DNA of 50,076 nt, taken from JAGPUQ01 sp050179115. GTDB taxonomy: Bacteria; Pseudomonadota; Gammaproteobacteria; Pseudomonadales; Porticoccaceae. Shown here in pieces: positions 31,321 through 39,897 of the stretch. A program made the translations under genes and the position numbers. The stretch covers positions 1-50,076 of the forward strand of contig JBFXFL010000018.1 of assembly GCA_050179115.1 (NCBI GenBank), in the 5' to 3' direction. The stretch's first letter is position 1. Every line of letters begins with the position of its first letter. Below the pieces are notes generated by a model. It searched no databases. It was not told the origin of the DNA and saw only the letters and a list, made by a program, of their open reading frames with translations.

Positions 31321-31684
31321 TCCACATAACAGACTGAAAAATAAAGGTTTTATTTCGAGAGGCCGTCCTGGAAAGGACAATTCCCAGGCCAGGGTCGCAA
31401 AAACGTGACACATCTCACAAGTCAAGAAAGTGAAAACTTTTTTGAAAGCAATTAGTTAAGGAATTATCTTCAAGTAGCTCAAGGCCGTTACAGGGTGCCG
31501 AATAGCGGTCCGACCAAGCTCTGGCATTTTGCGGAAATTTGCGTAGGCAATGTCTTACAAGGCGGCTCAGGCACCGCTGACCCGGGTGCATGGCGGAGGG
31601 GGCGTGGGCGCGAGCCATTCGCCAGGTGCAGTGGCCTGCGGAAAGCGGGCGGCGGACTCTGGACGAGCGTCCAGTAATGGAGGC

Positions 31685-33070
31685 TCAGGAGATTTCGATG
31701 CCGTGCTTTTCGAGCAATCGATAGATGGTCATGCGGGATACGCCCAGCAGACCGGCCGCCTGGGAAACGTTGTAGTTGCTGTCGCGCAGGGCATGCTCGA
31801 TCGCCGCCCGCTCAGCCCGCTCACGGGTTTCCTGGAGATTGACGACCTGAGCACCGGGACGCTCGCGCGGATCGGGCAGATCGAGATCCGCGGGAGTGAT
31901 GAGGGCTCCCTCCGCCATGACCGCGGCCTTGCTGACCCGGTTGATCAACTCGCGCACATTGCCGGGCCAGCGGTAACGGCGCAGCGCGAGGAGGGCATCG
32001 GCGCTGAAGGCATTGGCCTCTGTGGACGTCTTGGCGCGGACTTGCGCGAGGAAGTGCGCCGCCAGCGACTCGATATCGTCGCCGCGTTCGCGCAAGGGGG
32101 GCACCTCGAGCTGCAAGACATTCAGACGGTAAAAGAGATCCTCCCGAAATGTCTGCGCCTTGACCGCGGCCTCGAGATCGAGGTGGGTGGCGGCGACAAT
32201 GCGCACATCCACCTGGATGGAACGGCCGGACCCCACGCGCTCGAAGCAGCCCTCCTGGAGAAAGCGCAGGATCTTGACCTGATGCGAAAGGGGAAGATCG
32301 CCGATCTCGTCCAGAAACAGGGTGCCGCCATCGGCCAACTCGGCGCGGCCGGCGCGGTCCTGGACCGCCCCGGTAAAGGCCCCCTTGACGTGCCCGAACA
32401 GCTCCGATTCGAACAGGTTTTCGGGAATGGCGCCGCAGTTCACGGCGACGAAAGGCCCCTGGGCGCGGGCCGAGGCGCGATGGATCGCCTGGGCCACCAA
32501 CTCCTTGCCGGTGCCGCTTTCGCCGCAGATCATGACCGGAGAATGCACACGCGCGAATTTCCCTATGAGCTTTCCCAGCCGCTTCATGGGCGGGCAGCTG
32601 CCCACCATGTCGGGGGTCTCGGCATGATGGCCGGCGCCGAGCAGCTGCGCGCGCAACCGGGCAAAACCCGCTGCATGACCGAGGATGCCGGGCAGCAGCT
32701 CGGTCATCTGCTCCAGGGGCGTGGTGACAAAATCGTGGCAGGTAGCGGCCACGACGCTCATGAATTCGGGATTTTCACAATGGTGCTCGGCGACAACCGC
32801 GATCCAGAGGAGTCTGGGACAGGCCTGGGTGGCCCGCTCGGCCCAGAGGCTCGAGCTCTGATCCAGACTCTGCGGAGGAACGATGATACCCACCAAGGCG
32901 TCGGGATCGGCAACTTCCTGTAATCTGGAACTGTCATTCACCACCTGCCATTTCCAGTATGGCAGCAGTTGCTGAAAGGCGGCTGCGGTGATCTGGGACG
33001 CCTTATCGGTCACCAGCAGTACCGCGCTCGTCTGGTTGTCTTTGCAAACCGTACTATTTGTTTTTGACAT
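31685..33070 (-). CDS. VpsR-like sigma-54-dependent transcriptional activator
   Basis: A 461-residue enhancer-binding protein. The N-terminal domain (1-140) is receiver-like but shows no convincing phospho-acceptor Asp, as in VpsR-type regulators. The AAA+ domain (about 150-390) has Walker A GESGTGKE (183-190), the sigma-54 contact loop GAFTGA (230-235), Walker B GGTLFLDE (248-255) and the YRWPGNVREL block. A Fis-type helix-turn-helix closes the chain (NVSQAAGLLGVSRMTIYRLLEKH). GGAGG precedes the ATG. It is upstream of the sigma-54 promoter of the fap operon on the same strand and is the obvious activator. VpsR binds cyclic di-GMP; whether this protein does is inference. Confidence 0.88.
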   Translation of the reverse strand: MSKTNSTVCKDNQTSAVLLVTDKASQITAAAFQQLLPYWKWQVVNDSSRLQEVADPDALVGIIVPPQSLDQSSSLWAERATQACPRLLWIAVVAEHHCENPEFMSVVAATCHDFVTTPLEQMTELLPGILGHAAGFARLRAQLLGAGHHAETPDMVGSCPPMKRLGKLIGKFARVHSPVMICGESGTGKELVAQAIHRASARAQGPFVAVNCGAIPENLFESELFGHVKGAFTGAVQDRAGRAELADGGTLFLDEIGDLPLSHQVKILRFLQEGCFERVGSGRSIQVDVRIVAATHLDLEAAVKAQTFREDLFYRLNVLQLEVPPLRERGDDIESLAAHFLAQVRAKTSTEANAFSADALLALRRYRWPGNVRELINRVSKAAVMAEGALITPADLDLPDPRERPGAQVVNLQETRERAERAAIEHALRDSNYNVSQAAGLLGVSRMTIYRLLEKHGIEIS

Positions 33071-33486
33071 GGATCCCTCCGGCGCTGACAGCCGCCGAAC
33101 TCCTCGCGCATGCTAATCCGCGCCTTGTTGCCGCCCGGAGTCAAAGGTGCTTCAGACGCGTTGCGGCGGGAAGCCCTTGTCCTCCCATCGCCGGCGGGCA
33201 CGGCCGTCCGGCCACCCTTCATCCCTGGGCGGCCCTTATGGTAGTTCGATGATAGGCTCTAAACTGTGATCCGCTCCTCAGTGAATCTGCCAAGCGGGTC
33301 TATTTATTGACTGAATGGCGCATTACGGACTGAATGGCGCGCACAAACCGATGCAATGGTCGATAGGCGCGGGCCACGCCCGAAGCGCCGACCATCGCGT
33401 GGCATTCAGCGTCCATCGTTGGGAGCGGCAGATCTCGAGCAGGCGGTCCCGATCCCGCCGAATTCGCCGCAGTCGAACGCAGCCGC
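33071..33486. other. 416-base intergenic region with foldable element
   Basis: No gene is seen between the regulator and thiolase. The stretch 33356-33395 can form a compact bulged stem: atggtc/gaccat, then ggcgc/gcgcc, then gggc/gccc with a three-base loop, flanked further out by tgaatg (33331) and cattca (33403). A second copy of gactgaatggcgc lies at 33309. No terminator T run is present. It lies about 90 bases past the thiolase stop and could be a 3' RNA structure; the rest shows nothing I can name. The regulator's promoter should be here but has no clear boxes. Confidence 0.35.
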
Positions 33487-34665
33487 TTACAACCGCTCCA
33501 CGGCGATCGCCGTCGCCTCGCCACCGCCGATGCAGAGGCTGGCAACGCCCTTGCGCAGGCCGTAGGTTTGCAGCGCGGCGAGCAGGGTGACGATGATGCG
33601 TGCGCCGCTCGCGCCCAGGGGGTGACCCAGCGCACAGGCACCGCCGTGGACATTGATTTTGGTATGGGGCAGATCCAGCTCGCGCATGGCGGCCATGGCG
33701 ACCACCGCGAAGGCTTCGTTGATTTCGTAGAGATCGACTTCGCCGGCGCTCCAGCCGGTCTGGGCGAACAGCCGCTTGAGCGCACCCACCGGCGCGGTGG
33801 TGAACCACTCCGGCTCCTGCGCGAACTGGGTGTAGCCGCGCACCACGGCGAGCGGCTTGAGACCGCGCCGTGCGGCTTCGCTCTGGCGCATCAGGACCAA
33901 GGCCGCGGCGCCGTCGGAAATCGAGCTGGCATTGGCGGCGGTGACGGTGCCGTCTTTCTTGAACGCGGGCTTGAGTCCGGGAATCTTGTCGACGCGGGCG
34001 CTGCCGGGCTGTTCATCGGTATCCACCACCTGCTCGCCGGCGCGGGTCTTGACCGTGACCGGGACGATTTCGGATTTGAACTTGCCCTCGGCGATGGCGG
34101 CATTGGCGCGGCGCAGGGATTCCACCGCGTAGGCGTCCTGCTGCTCGCGGGTGAAGCTGTATTTGCCGGCGCACTGCTCGGCAAACACGCCCATGAGACC
34201 GCCGGTATAAGCGTCCTGCAGGCCATCGGTGTACATGTGGTCGAGGAGCTCGCCGTGACCCAGGCGGTAGCCGCCACGCGCCTTGGGCAGCAGGTAGGGG
34301 GCGTTGCTCATGTTCTCCATGCCGCCCGCCACCAGCACGCTGGCATGCCCGGCGAACAGGGTGTCGCAGGCCATCATCACGGTCTTCATGCCGGAGCCGC
34401 ACATCTTGTTGACGGTGGTGGCGCTCGTGCCCACCGGAATGCCGGCGCCGAGCGCGGCCTGGCGGGCCGGTGCCTGGCCGACGCCGGCGGGCAGCACACA
34501 GCCCATGATGACTTCATCCACCTGATCGGGCGCCAGCCCGGCATGCCCCAACGCCGCCCTGATGGCATTGCTGCCCAGCTCCCCGACCGGGACCGTGGAC
34601 AGCGCACCCATCATGCCGCCCATGGCGGTGCGGGCCATACCGACAATAACCACGGGATCGCTCAT
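33487..34665 (-). CDS. Acetyl-CoA C-acetyltransferase (thiolase)
   Basis: A 392-residue biosynthetic-type thiolase that condenses two acetyl-CoA or cleaves acetoacetyl-CoA. The acylated Cys lies in VNKMCGSGMK near residue 88; the second-half marks are NEAFAVVAMAAMRELDL, the HGGACALGHPLGASGAR block with the catalytic His, and the active Cys in LCIGGGEATA near the end. Length is standard. GAGAGG precedes the ATG. It follows sspB by 24 bases. It could feed PHA synthesis, ketone use or branched-chain breakdown; no phaB or phaC is next to it. Confidence 0.93.
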   Translation of the reverse strand: MSDPVVIVGMARTAMGGMMGALSTVPVGELGSNAIRAALGHAGLAPDQVDEVIMGCVLPAGVGQAPARQAALGAGIPVGTSATTVNKMCGSGMKTVMMACDTLFAGHASVLVAGGMENMSNAPYLLPKARGGYRLGHGELLDHMYTDGLQDAYTGGLMGVFAEQCAGKYSFTREQQDAYAVESLRRANAAIAEGKFKSEIVPVTVKTRAGEQVVDTDEQPGSARVDKIPGLKPAFKKDGTVTAANASSISDGAAALVLMRQSEAARRGLKPLAVVRGYTQFAQEPEWFTTAPVGALKRLFAQTGWSAGEVDLYEINEAFAVVAMAAMRELDLPHTKINVHGGACALGHPLGASGARIIVTLLAALQTYGLRKGVASLCIGGGEATAIAVERL

Positions 34666-34689
34666 GGTGTTCCTCTCGCTTTGTAGGGG

Positions 34690-35082
34690 TTATTTCACTA
34701 CCCGCAAGCGCGGGCCGCCAGTTCCGTTACCCGGCCCCGGTTCGGGGGCGTCGGTGCCGGATGCATCTTCGGACAATTCGGCCGGAAACACCAAACCCTG
34801 GCCGTTTTCGCGGGCATAGATGCCGCGCACCGCGGCTATCGGCACCACGACGTCGGTGGGTTTGCCGCCAAACCGGGCGCTAAAGAAAATCTGCTCGTTA
34901 CCCAGGGTCAGGGCGGATACCGCCTTCGGGGCCAGATTGAGCACGATCTGGCCGTCCGTGACATAGCTCGCCGGCACCGACACACCCGGCGCTTCGGCGT
35001 CCACGATGATGTGGGGCGTGCAGTCGTTGTCGAGAATCCATTCGTACAGCGCCCGGATCAGGTACGGCCGGTTGGATTTCAT
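34690..35082 (-). CDS. sspB: ClpXP protease specificity-enhancing factor SspB
   Basis: SspB delivers ssrA-tagged proteins to ClpXP. The 130-residue protein starts SNRPYLIRALYEWILDNDCTPHIIVDA, has the substrate-groove strand block IVLNLAPKAVSALTLGNEQIFFSARFGGK and VVPIAAVRGIYARENGQGLVF, a flexible acidic linker, and the C-terminal ClpX-binding tail LRVVK. It follows sspA by 30 bases, the order usual in Gammaproteobacteria. Confidence 0.95.
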   Translation of the reverse strand: MKSNRPYLIRALYEWILDNDCTPHIIVDAEAPGVSVPASYVTDGQIVLNLAPKAVSALTLGNEQIFFSARFGGKPTDVVVPIAAVRGIYARENGQGLVFPAELSEDASGTDAPEPGPGNGTGGPRLRVVK

Positions 35083-35112
35083 GGCGACGACTCTACCTCT
35101 TTTACGAGGCCC

Positions 35113-35745
35113 TCAGCCCCGCATCCCGCGCTCGGCGTCGGTCAGGCTGGCGCGAAACGCCGGCCGGTCGAACAGCCGCTGCATGTAGGCGACCAGGGGC
35201 CTGGCCTGGCGGACGTTGGGCAGCTCGACGCCCAGGACGTCGAGCCGCCACAGCAGGGGCGCCATGCAGCAATCCACCAGGGTGAATTCGTCGCTCATGA
35301 AGAACGGCTTGTCGGCAAAGATGGCGGCGACGCCCAGCAGGCTGTCGCGCAACTCCTTGCGCAGGCGCTGCGCATGCCGGCTGTCGTCGGTCTTGAGGAT
35401 GGCTTCGGCGGGTTCGCACCAGTCGCGCTCGATCCGGCGCATGTATTGGCGGCTGTGCGCCCGCGTCACCGGATAGACCGGCAACAGCGGCGGATGGGGA
35501 AAACGTTCGTCGAGGTACTCCATCATCACCATGGGTTCATGGAGCGACAGATCGCGATCTACCAGGGTGGGGGCGGTGCCGTAGGGGTTGAGGTCGTTCA
35601 GCTCCTCCAGCACGACACCGGGGATCACTTCCTCGATCTCCACGCCTACGCCCTTTTCGGCCAGCACCATCCGCACCCGGTGGCAGTACTGGCACGCAGG
35701 GTCGGAAAACAGTGTCATGGTCGAGCGTCTCGGCACTACCGCCAT
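35113..35745 (-). CDS. sspA: Stringent starvation protein SspA
   Basis: SspA is a GST-fold protein that binds RNA polymerase and acts in starvation and acid response. The 210-residue chain starts MAVVPRRSTMTLFSDPACQYCHRVRMVLAEKG, with VDRDLSLHEPMVMMEYLDERFPHPPLLPVYPV and FFMSDEFTLVDCCMAPLLWRL, all close to E. coli SspA. The second of two adjacent ATGs (35745) fits the family start and has CGGAG six bases upstream. It lies just downstream of the cytochrome b/c1 gene. Confidence 0.95.
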   Translation of the reverse strand: MAVVPRRSTMTLFSDPACQYCHRVRMVLAEKGVGVEIEEVIPGVVLEELNDLNPYGTAPTLVDRDLSLHEPMVMMEYLDERFPHPPLLPVYPVTRAHSRQYMRRIERDWCEPAEAILKTDDSRHAQRLRKELRDSLLGVAAIFADKPFFMSDEFTLVDCCMAPLLWRLDVLGVELPNVRQARPLVAYMQRLFDRPAFRASLTDAERGMRG

Positions 35746-35775
35746 CATGTACTCCGGTCAGTCAATACAGGCTAC

Positions 35776-37809
35776 TCAATGCACATCCTTCCAGTATTCG
35801 CGATTCAACAACCACACAAACACGAACAGCAACGCGATGAACAGCAGCACGCCCTTGCCGATCTGGCGGCTTTGCTCCGCGACCGGATTGGCCAGGTAGC
35901 TCAAGAAATTTACCAGATCGCGCACCGCCCCATCGAACTCGCCGGGAGTGAGCTTGCCTTGGGTTACGAGGCTGTAGCTACCGCAGGGAGCGTCGTTGAG
36001 GGGTTTGCTGGTGAGCGGATCGACGCGCATGCCGCCACTGGGGGTAAACGAGGGTCCGGGCGCGCAGGCCTGAAGTCCCTGCAAATCCAGCAATGCGTGG
36101 GGCATCCCCACGTCACGGAACACTTTGTTGTTGACTCCGAAGGGGCGGGTCGAATCCGCGTAAAAATTGCGGAGGTAGGTATAGACCCACTCGGGCGAAC
36201 GCGCGCGGGTCACCAAAGTCAGATCCGGCGGAGGCGCACCAAACCATTTTTTCGCGGCGCGCTCCGGCATCGAAATGGTCATCAGGTTGCCGATCTTCTC
36301 GGTGCCGGGCGCCAGGTTTTCGAGCATCAGACTGTGAGGAATGCCGAGATCGTCGGCGACGCGCTCCCAGCGCGAGAACTTGGCGCCGTGACAGCCCATG
36401 CAGTAATTGACGAAGATCTGCGCGCCGCGCTGCATGGATGCCTTGTCGCCGTGATCGATATCGACGGCGTCACAGGCGATTTCACCGCACTCATGCGCAG
36501 TTTCGGAACCCACGGCTTTCAGCGGGATGAACACCAGCGCGGCCACGATGGCGGCCACTCCGAGCGCGCGCCAGAACCCCATGCCGCCGTCCATGGTGAT
36601 GCGCGCGGGCTCCGCCTTGGTGCGCTCCATGACAGTCCAGATCGGCATCAACACGAAATAGGCGAAGTACAGACCGGTACAGAACCGGGCCAACGCGGTC
36701 CGCTCCGGCGTCGGCGCCTTCACGCCCAGAACGCCAAGGATGATGAAGGCCGCGGCGAACAGCACGATGGCCACGCGACTGACCCAACCCTTGTAACGAA
36801 TCGATTTGACGGCGCTGCGGTCAAGCCACGGCAATACAAACAGAATCGCCACGGCAGCCGCCATCACCAGGAACCCCATGAACTTGTCCGGCACCGCCCG
36901 CAACATCGAATAGTAGGGCGTGAAATACCAGACGGGGGCAATGTGAGGCGGCGTCTTGAGCGGATTGGAATGCTCGAAGTTCGCCTTCTCGATGAAATAA
37001 CCACCCATCTCAGGCATGAAAAACACGATGAAGCAGAACACGAACAGGAATACCGCGATGGGCACCAGATCGTGGACCGTGTAGTAGGGGTGAAAGGGGA
37101 TGCCGTCCAGCGGGATGCCATTGGCATCCTTGTGTTTCTTGATCTCGACGCCGTCGGGGTTATTGGAACCCACTTCGTGCAGCGCGAGCAAATGCAGCAC
37201 CACCAGTCCCAGCAGCACGATGGGCAACGCCACCACATGCAGCGCGAAGAAGCGCGTCAGGGTGATCCCCGATATCAGGTAATCGCCGCGCACCCATTCG
37301 ACAATGGCGTCGCCGAAATAGGGAATCGCGCCAAACAGCGAGATGATGACCTGCGCTCCCCAGTAGGACATCTGTCCCCAGGGCAGCACATAACCCAGGA
37401 AGGCTTCGGCCATCAGCGCCAGGTAGATGGCCATGCCGAACAGCCACACGAGCTCGCGCGGTGCCCGATACGAGCCGTAGAGCAGCCCGCGAAACATGTG
37501 TAGATACACCACGAGGAAAAACGCCGACGCGCCGGTGGAATGCAGGTAGCGCAGGATCCAGCCGAAGTCGACATCGCGCATGATGTATTCGACCGAGCCG
37601 AACGCGCCCTCGCCGGTGGGTTCGTAGCTCATGGTGAGCCAGATTCCGGTCAACAACTGGTTGACCAGCACGACCAGCGAAAGGACACCGAAGAAATACC
37701 AGAAATTGAAATTCTTGGGCGCGTAGTACTTGCCCATGTGCGTATCCCATGCCCGCTGCACCGGCAGTCGCGCGTTGGTCCACTGCCAAAGCCCCATCAG
37801 CCATTTCAT
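35776..37809 (-). CDS. fbcH: Fused cytochrome b/cytochrome c1 of the bc1 complex
   Basis: One 677-residue frame holds two subunits of the ubiquinol-cytochrome c reductase. Residues 1-405 are cytochrome b, with haem ligands His90, His104, His191 and His206, and a quinol-site motif PVWY at 292-295. Residues about 410-677 are cytochrome c1: a signal-like helix (FWRALGVAAIVAALVFIPL, 412-430), the haem site CMGCH (470-474), a candidate Met ligand near 569, and a C-terminal anchor (653-668). The join (MERTKAEPARITMDGGM) has no stop. Bradyrhizobium FbcH is fused in this way and cut after synthesis; most gammaproteobacteria keep petB and petC separate. The start overlaps the Rieske stop by 4 bases. 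Confidence 0.93.
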   Translation of the reverse strand: MKWLMGLWQWTNARLPVQRAWDTHMGKYYAPKNFNFWYFFGVLSLVVLVNQLLTGIWLTMSYEPTGEGAFGSVEYIMRDVDFGWILRYLHSTGASAFFLVVYLHMFRGLLYGSYRAPRELVWLFGMAIYLALMAEAFLGYVLPWGQMSYWGAQVIISLFGAIPYFGDAIVEWVRGDYLISGITLTRFFALHVVALPIVLLGLVVLHLLALHEVGSNNPDGVEIKKHKDANGIPLDGIPFHPYYTVHDLVPIAVFLFVFCFIVFFMPEMGGYFIEKANFEHSNPLKTPPHIAPVWYFTPYYSMLRAVPDKFMGFLVMAAAVAILFVLPWLDRSAVKSIRYKGWVSRVAIVLFAAAFIILGVLGVKAPTPERTALARFCTGLYFAYFVLMPIWTVMERTKAEPARITMDGGMGFWRALGVAAIVAALVFIPLKAVGSETAHECGEIACDAVDIDHGDKASMQRGAQIFVNYCMGCHGAKFSRWERVADDLGIPHSLMLENLAPGTEKIGNLMTISMPERAAKKWFGAPPPDLTLVTRARSPEWVYTYLRNFYADSTRPFGVNNKVFRDVGMPHALLDLQGLQACAPGPSFTPSGGMRVDPLTSKPLNDAPCGSYSLVTQGKLTPGEFDGAVRDLVNFLSYLANPVAEQSRQIGKGVLLFIALLFVFVWLLNREYWKDVH

Positions 37810-38405
37810 GCCGCGGTCTCCTTGTCGACGCCAATGATCACTACGTTGTCACTCTCGTAGGAATGTGGAGGAACGGGCAGATTCGTCGGCGCCGGCACAC
37901 CCTTGTATACACGGCCGGCCAGATCGAATTTCGAGCCGTGGCAGGGACAGAAAAAGCCGCCGAGCCAGCTGTCGCCGCCGAGATCCGCCGCGCCGACTTC
38001 GGGGCGGTACATCGGCGCGCAGCCCAGATGGGTACAGAGCCCCACCATGATCAGGTACTCCGCCTTGATGGCGCGATTGGCCGGGTCGACATAGCCCGGC
38101 TGCCTTGACTCCGCCGATTGCGGGTCGCGCAGGCGTGCGGTGTCCTGGTCCAGCCGGGCAATGGCTTCGGGTGTCCGACGCACGACATACACCGGCTGGC
38201 CGCGCCATTCCTCGGTCACCATCTGGCCGGGCTCGATTTTGCCGATATCGATCCGCACCGGCGCGCCCGCGGCCTTGGCGCGGGCACTGGGACTCCACGA
38301 CCCCACGAACGGCACCGCGGCGCCCACTACGCCAGCCGCGCCGACCACGCATGTGGCGCCGGTCAAAAAGCGGCGACGGGTTTTATTGACACCCTCGTTG
38401 CTCAT
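37806..38405 (-). CDS. petA: Rieske iron-sulfur subunit of the bc1 complex
   Basis: The 199-residue Rieske protein passes electrons from ubiquinol to cytochrome c1. A Tat-type start (NKTRRRFLTGATCVVGAAGVVGAAVPFVGS) anchors it; the [2Fe-2S] motifs are CTHLGC and CPCHGS, with Cys and His ligands in place, and the GSKFDLAGRVYKGVPAPTNL tail follows. The start at 38405 has GAGGAG seven bases upstream. The stop overlaps the ATG of the fused cytochrome gene (ATGA). Confidence 0.95.
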   Translation of the reverse strand: MSNEGVNKTRRRFLTGATCVVGAAGVVGAAVPFVGSWSPSARAKAAGAPVRIDIGKIEPGQMVTEEWRGQPVYVVRRTPEAIARLDQDTARLRDPQSAESRQPGYVDPANRAIKAEYLIMVGLCTHLGCAPMYRPEVGAADLGGDSWLGGFFCPCHGSKFDLAGRVYKGVPAPTNLPVPPHSYESDNVVIIGVDKETAA

Positions 38406-38497
38406 CAAAGAACTCCTCAAGCGAGCGATCAACAGGCAGGCCGTACGGCAGCGCGACGACGCCGCGCACGCGATGGGCATGGACAAAATGGCGTGTC

Positions 38498-38526
38498 ATC
38501 GTAAAGGTTAGCGCCTGACCTGGCAA
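38498..38526 (-). promoter_or_regulatory. Candidate sigma-70 promoter for petA
   Basis: On the minus strand TTGCCA (38521-38526) and TACGAT (38498-38503) are 17 bases apart, 93 bases before the petA start and just past the rpsI terminator. The -35 differs by one base from consensus, the -10 by two. Confidence 0.5.
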
Positions 38527-38568
38527 GCCAAAAGCGCCAGAACAACACACAATCAATTGATTTGTAAC

Positions 38569-38596
38569 AAAAAAATACCCGGACAATGCCGGGTAT
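38569..38596 (-). terminator. Rho-independent terminator after rpsI
   Basis: An 8-base-pair stem (ataccegg arm read as atacccgg / ccgggtat, loop acaatg, 38575-38596) is followed on the minus strand by seven T (38569-38575); a run of A on the other side would also allow termination from the plus strand. It ends rplM-rpsI transcription before petA. Confidence 0.9.
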
Positions 38597-38614
38597 AAAA
38601 AAAACAGTGTCGAC

Positions 38615-39004
38615 TCAGCGTTTGGAGTACTGCGGCCGTTTGCGCGCCTTGTGAAGACCCACTTTTTTCCGCTCGACTGCGCGCGCATCGCGGGTCAGGA
38701 ATCCGGCCTGACGCAGCACCGAGCGCAAACCCTCATCGTACTCCACCAGCGCACGCGCCAGACCATGACGAATCGCGCCCGCCTGACCGAAGCTGCCGCC
38801 GCCGCTCACGGTGGCGCGGATATTGAATTTGCCGACCGCCTGAGCGATCTCCAGCGGCTGCCGTACGATCATGCGCGCCACTTCTCGACCGAAATAATTG
38901 TCGATAGTGCGGTCATTGACGGTGATATCACCGGGACCCGCGGTAATGAAGACACGCGCTGCGGCGGTCTTGCGGCGGCCGGTTCCGTAATAGGTTGATG
39001 CCAT
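38615..39004 (-). CDS. rpsI: 30S ribosomal protein S9
   Basis: The 129-residue protein matches S9 from start to end: STYYGTGRRKTAAARVFI, the DNYFGRE block, VSGGGSFGQAGAIRHGLARALVEYD, RQAGFLTRDARAVERKKVGLHKARKRPQYSKR with the conserved C-terminal tail ending in Lys-Arg that reaches the P-site tRNA. It follows rplM by 10 bases. Confidence 0.98.
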   Translation of the reverse strand: MASTYYGTGRRKTAAARVFITAGPGDITVNDRTIDNYFGREVARMIVRQPLEIAQAVGKFNIRATVSGGGSFGQAGAIRHGLARALVEYDEGLRSVLRQAGFLTRDARAVERKKVGLHKARKRPQYSKR

Positions 39005-39014
39005 GATTGCTGTC

Positions 39015-39443
39015 CTAGAGGTCCACAGCGCGGGGCTGTTGCGCCGCGTGGGGATGAATGTCGCCGGCGTAGATTTTCAGTTTGCGGTACATGGCCCGGC
39101 CAAGAGGACCCTTGGGAAGCATGCCCTTGATGGCATGTTCCAGGGCCCGTTCCGGCGCCTGCTGGATCAGTTTCTCGAAGCTGATGCTCTTGATCCCGCC
39201 CGGATACCCGGTATGGCGATGGTACATCTTGTCCTTGGCCTTGCGGCCGGTGACGCGTACACGCTCGGCATTGACAACGATGACGTAATCGCCGGTATCG
39301 ACGTGGGGGGTGAATTCCGGTTTGTGTTTGCCGCGCAGCCGATGGGCTATGGCGCTGGCGATACGGCCGAGGGTTTTGTCCGCAGCATCGACCAACAGCC
39401 AGTCATGCACAACGGTCTCGGATTTGGCGCTGAATGTCTTCAT
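39015..39443 (-). CDS. rplM: 50S ribosomal protein L13
   Basis: The 142-residue protein is L13: MKTFSAKSETVVHDWLLVDAADKTLGRIAS, LRGKHKPEFTPHVDTGDYVIVVNA, KMYHRHTGYPGGIKS, and the late MLPKGPLGRAMYRKLKIYAGDIHPHAAQQP. It is the first gene of the rplM-rpsI transcript; a good promoter lies 39 bases upstream. Confidence 0.98.
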   Translation of the reverse strand: MKTFSAKSETVVHDWLLVDAADKTLGRIASAIAHRLRGKHKPEFTPHVDTGDYVIVVNAERVRVTGRKAKDKMYHRHTGYPGGIKSISFEKLIQQAPERALEHAIKGMLPKGPLGRAMYRKLKIYAGDIHPHAAQQPRAVDL

Positions 39444-39481
39444 GATCCGGGCCAGTCAGGGGGGCGCAAAAAAGAGGGCGA

Positions 39482-39510
39482 ATTCTAGCCATGTCGGCGC
39501 ACGCTTTCAA
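39482..39510 (-). promoter_or_regulatory. Sigma-70 promoter of rplM-rpsI
   Basis: On the minus strand TTGAAA (39505-39510) and TAGAAT (39482-39487) are 17 bases apart, each with one or two mismatches to consensus. Transcription would start near 39475, about 32 bases before the rplM ATG. Confidence 0.75.
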
Positions 39511-39897
39511 GCCCTGCGAACCCTCGTTTATACCCGGGCAATGGTCGCGCCATCACACGAACTCCGCTCCCCGTTCTAAACGTGTCCTGCCAATGCAGCC
39601 CCGGCGTATCTCTCCCGGCTCACCGCTGCCCGGCAAACCCTTCCGCGATCCGCAGCCTTCCCTGGCGGTGATCCTACGTGGGCGGCGCTCCATGGCGACG
39701 CGTTTCAGATCGAATCAACGTCCGTTGCGAGCCTGCGGATGAAGCGCTCAACGCAAGCGCGTGATCCAACGCGCAACAGCACGCCGCGCGGTGCGTTCCG
39801 TGCTGCGTCGACCAGGCAATAACGATCATTGGTGGGCGTCTGGCAACTGTGGAACAATACGGCCACCACTTCGGACGCGAATGCAGCGCCTTTTCCC
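39511..39897. other. Divergent intergenic region between rplM and rppH
   Basis: About 390 bases with no gene I can support. Small open frames on both strands here show no conserved motif. It should hold the rppH promoter; a weak pair TTGGTG (39829-39834) and AACAAT (39853-39858) 18 bases apart is the best seen. No repeat or terminator stands out. Confidence 0.4.

Larger units (their letters stand above)
31065..31684 (-). promoter_or_regulatory. 620-base fap operon control region
   Basis: No gene is seen here. It holds the sigma-54 promoter (31305-31320), a leader of about 230 bases up to the first fap gene, and 364 bases of upstream DNA reaching to the end of the regulator gene. The upstream part is A+T-richer than its neighbours (31321-31490). 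Candidate protein sites are a GTCCT-N4-AGGAC inverted repeat at 31365-31378 and GTGA-N6-TCAC at 31405-31418. The leader can form a GGTTGC/GCAACC stem close to the first gene (31089-31138). An open frame of 111 codons crossing the promoter was rejected. Confidence 0.6.

Noticed and set aside
31076..31411. Minus-strand open frame of 111 codons upstream of the amyloid genes
   Set aside because: It begins upstream of the sigma-54 promoter and crosses it; no ribosome site or motif is seen.
35011..37503. Plus-strand open frame of 830 codons
   Set aside because: It is antisense to sspB, sspA and the cytochrome b/c1 gene; composition is His/Gln-rich and without domains.
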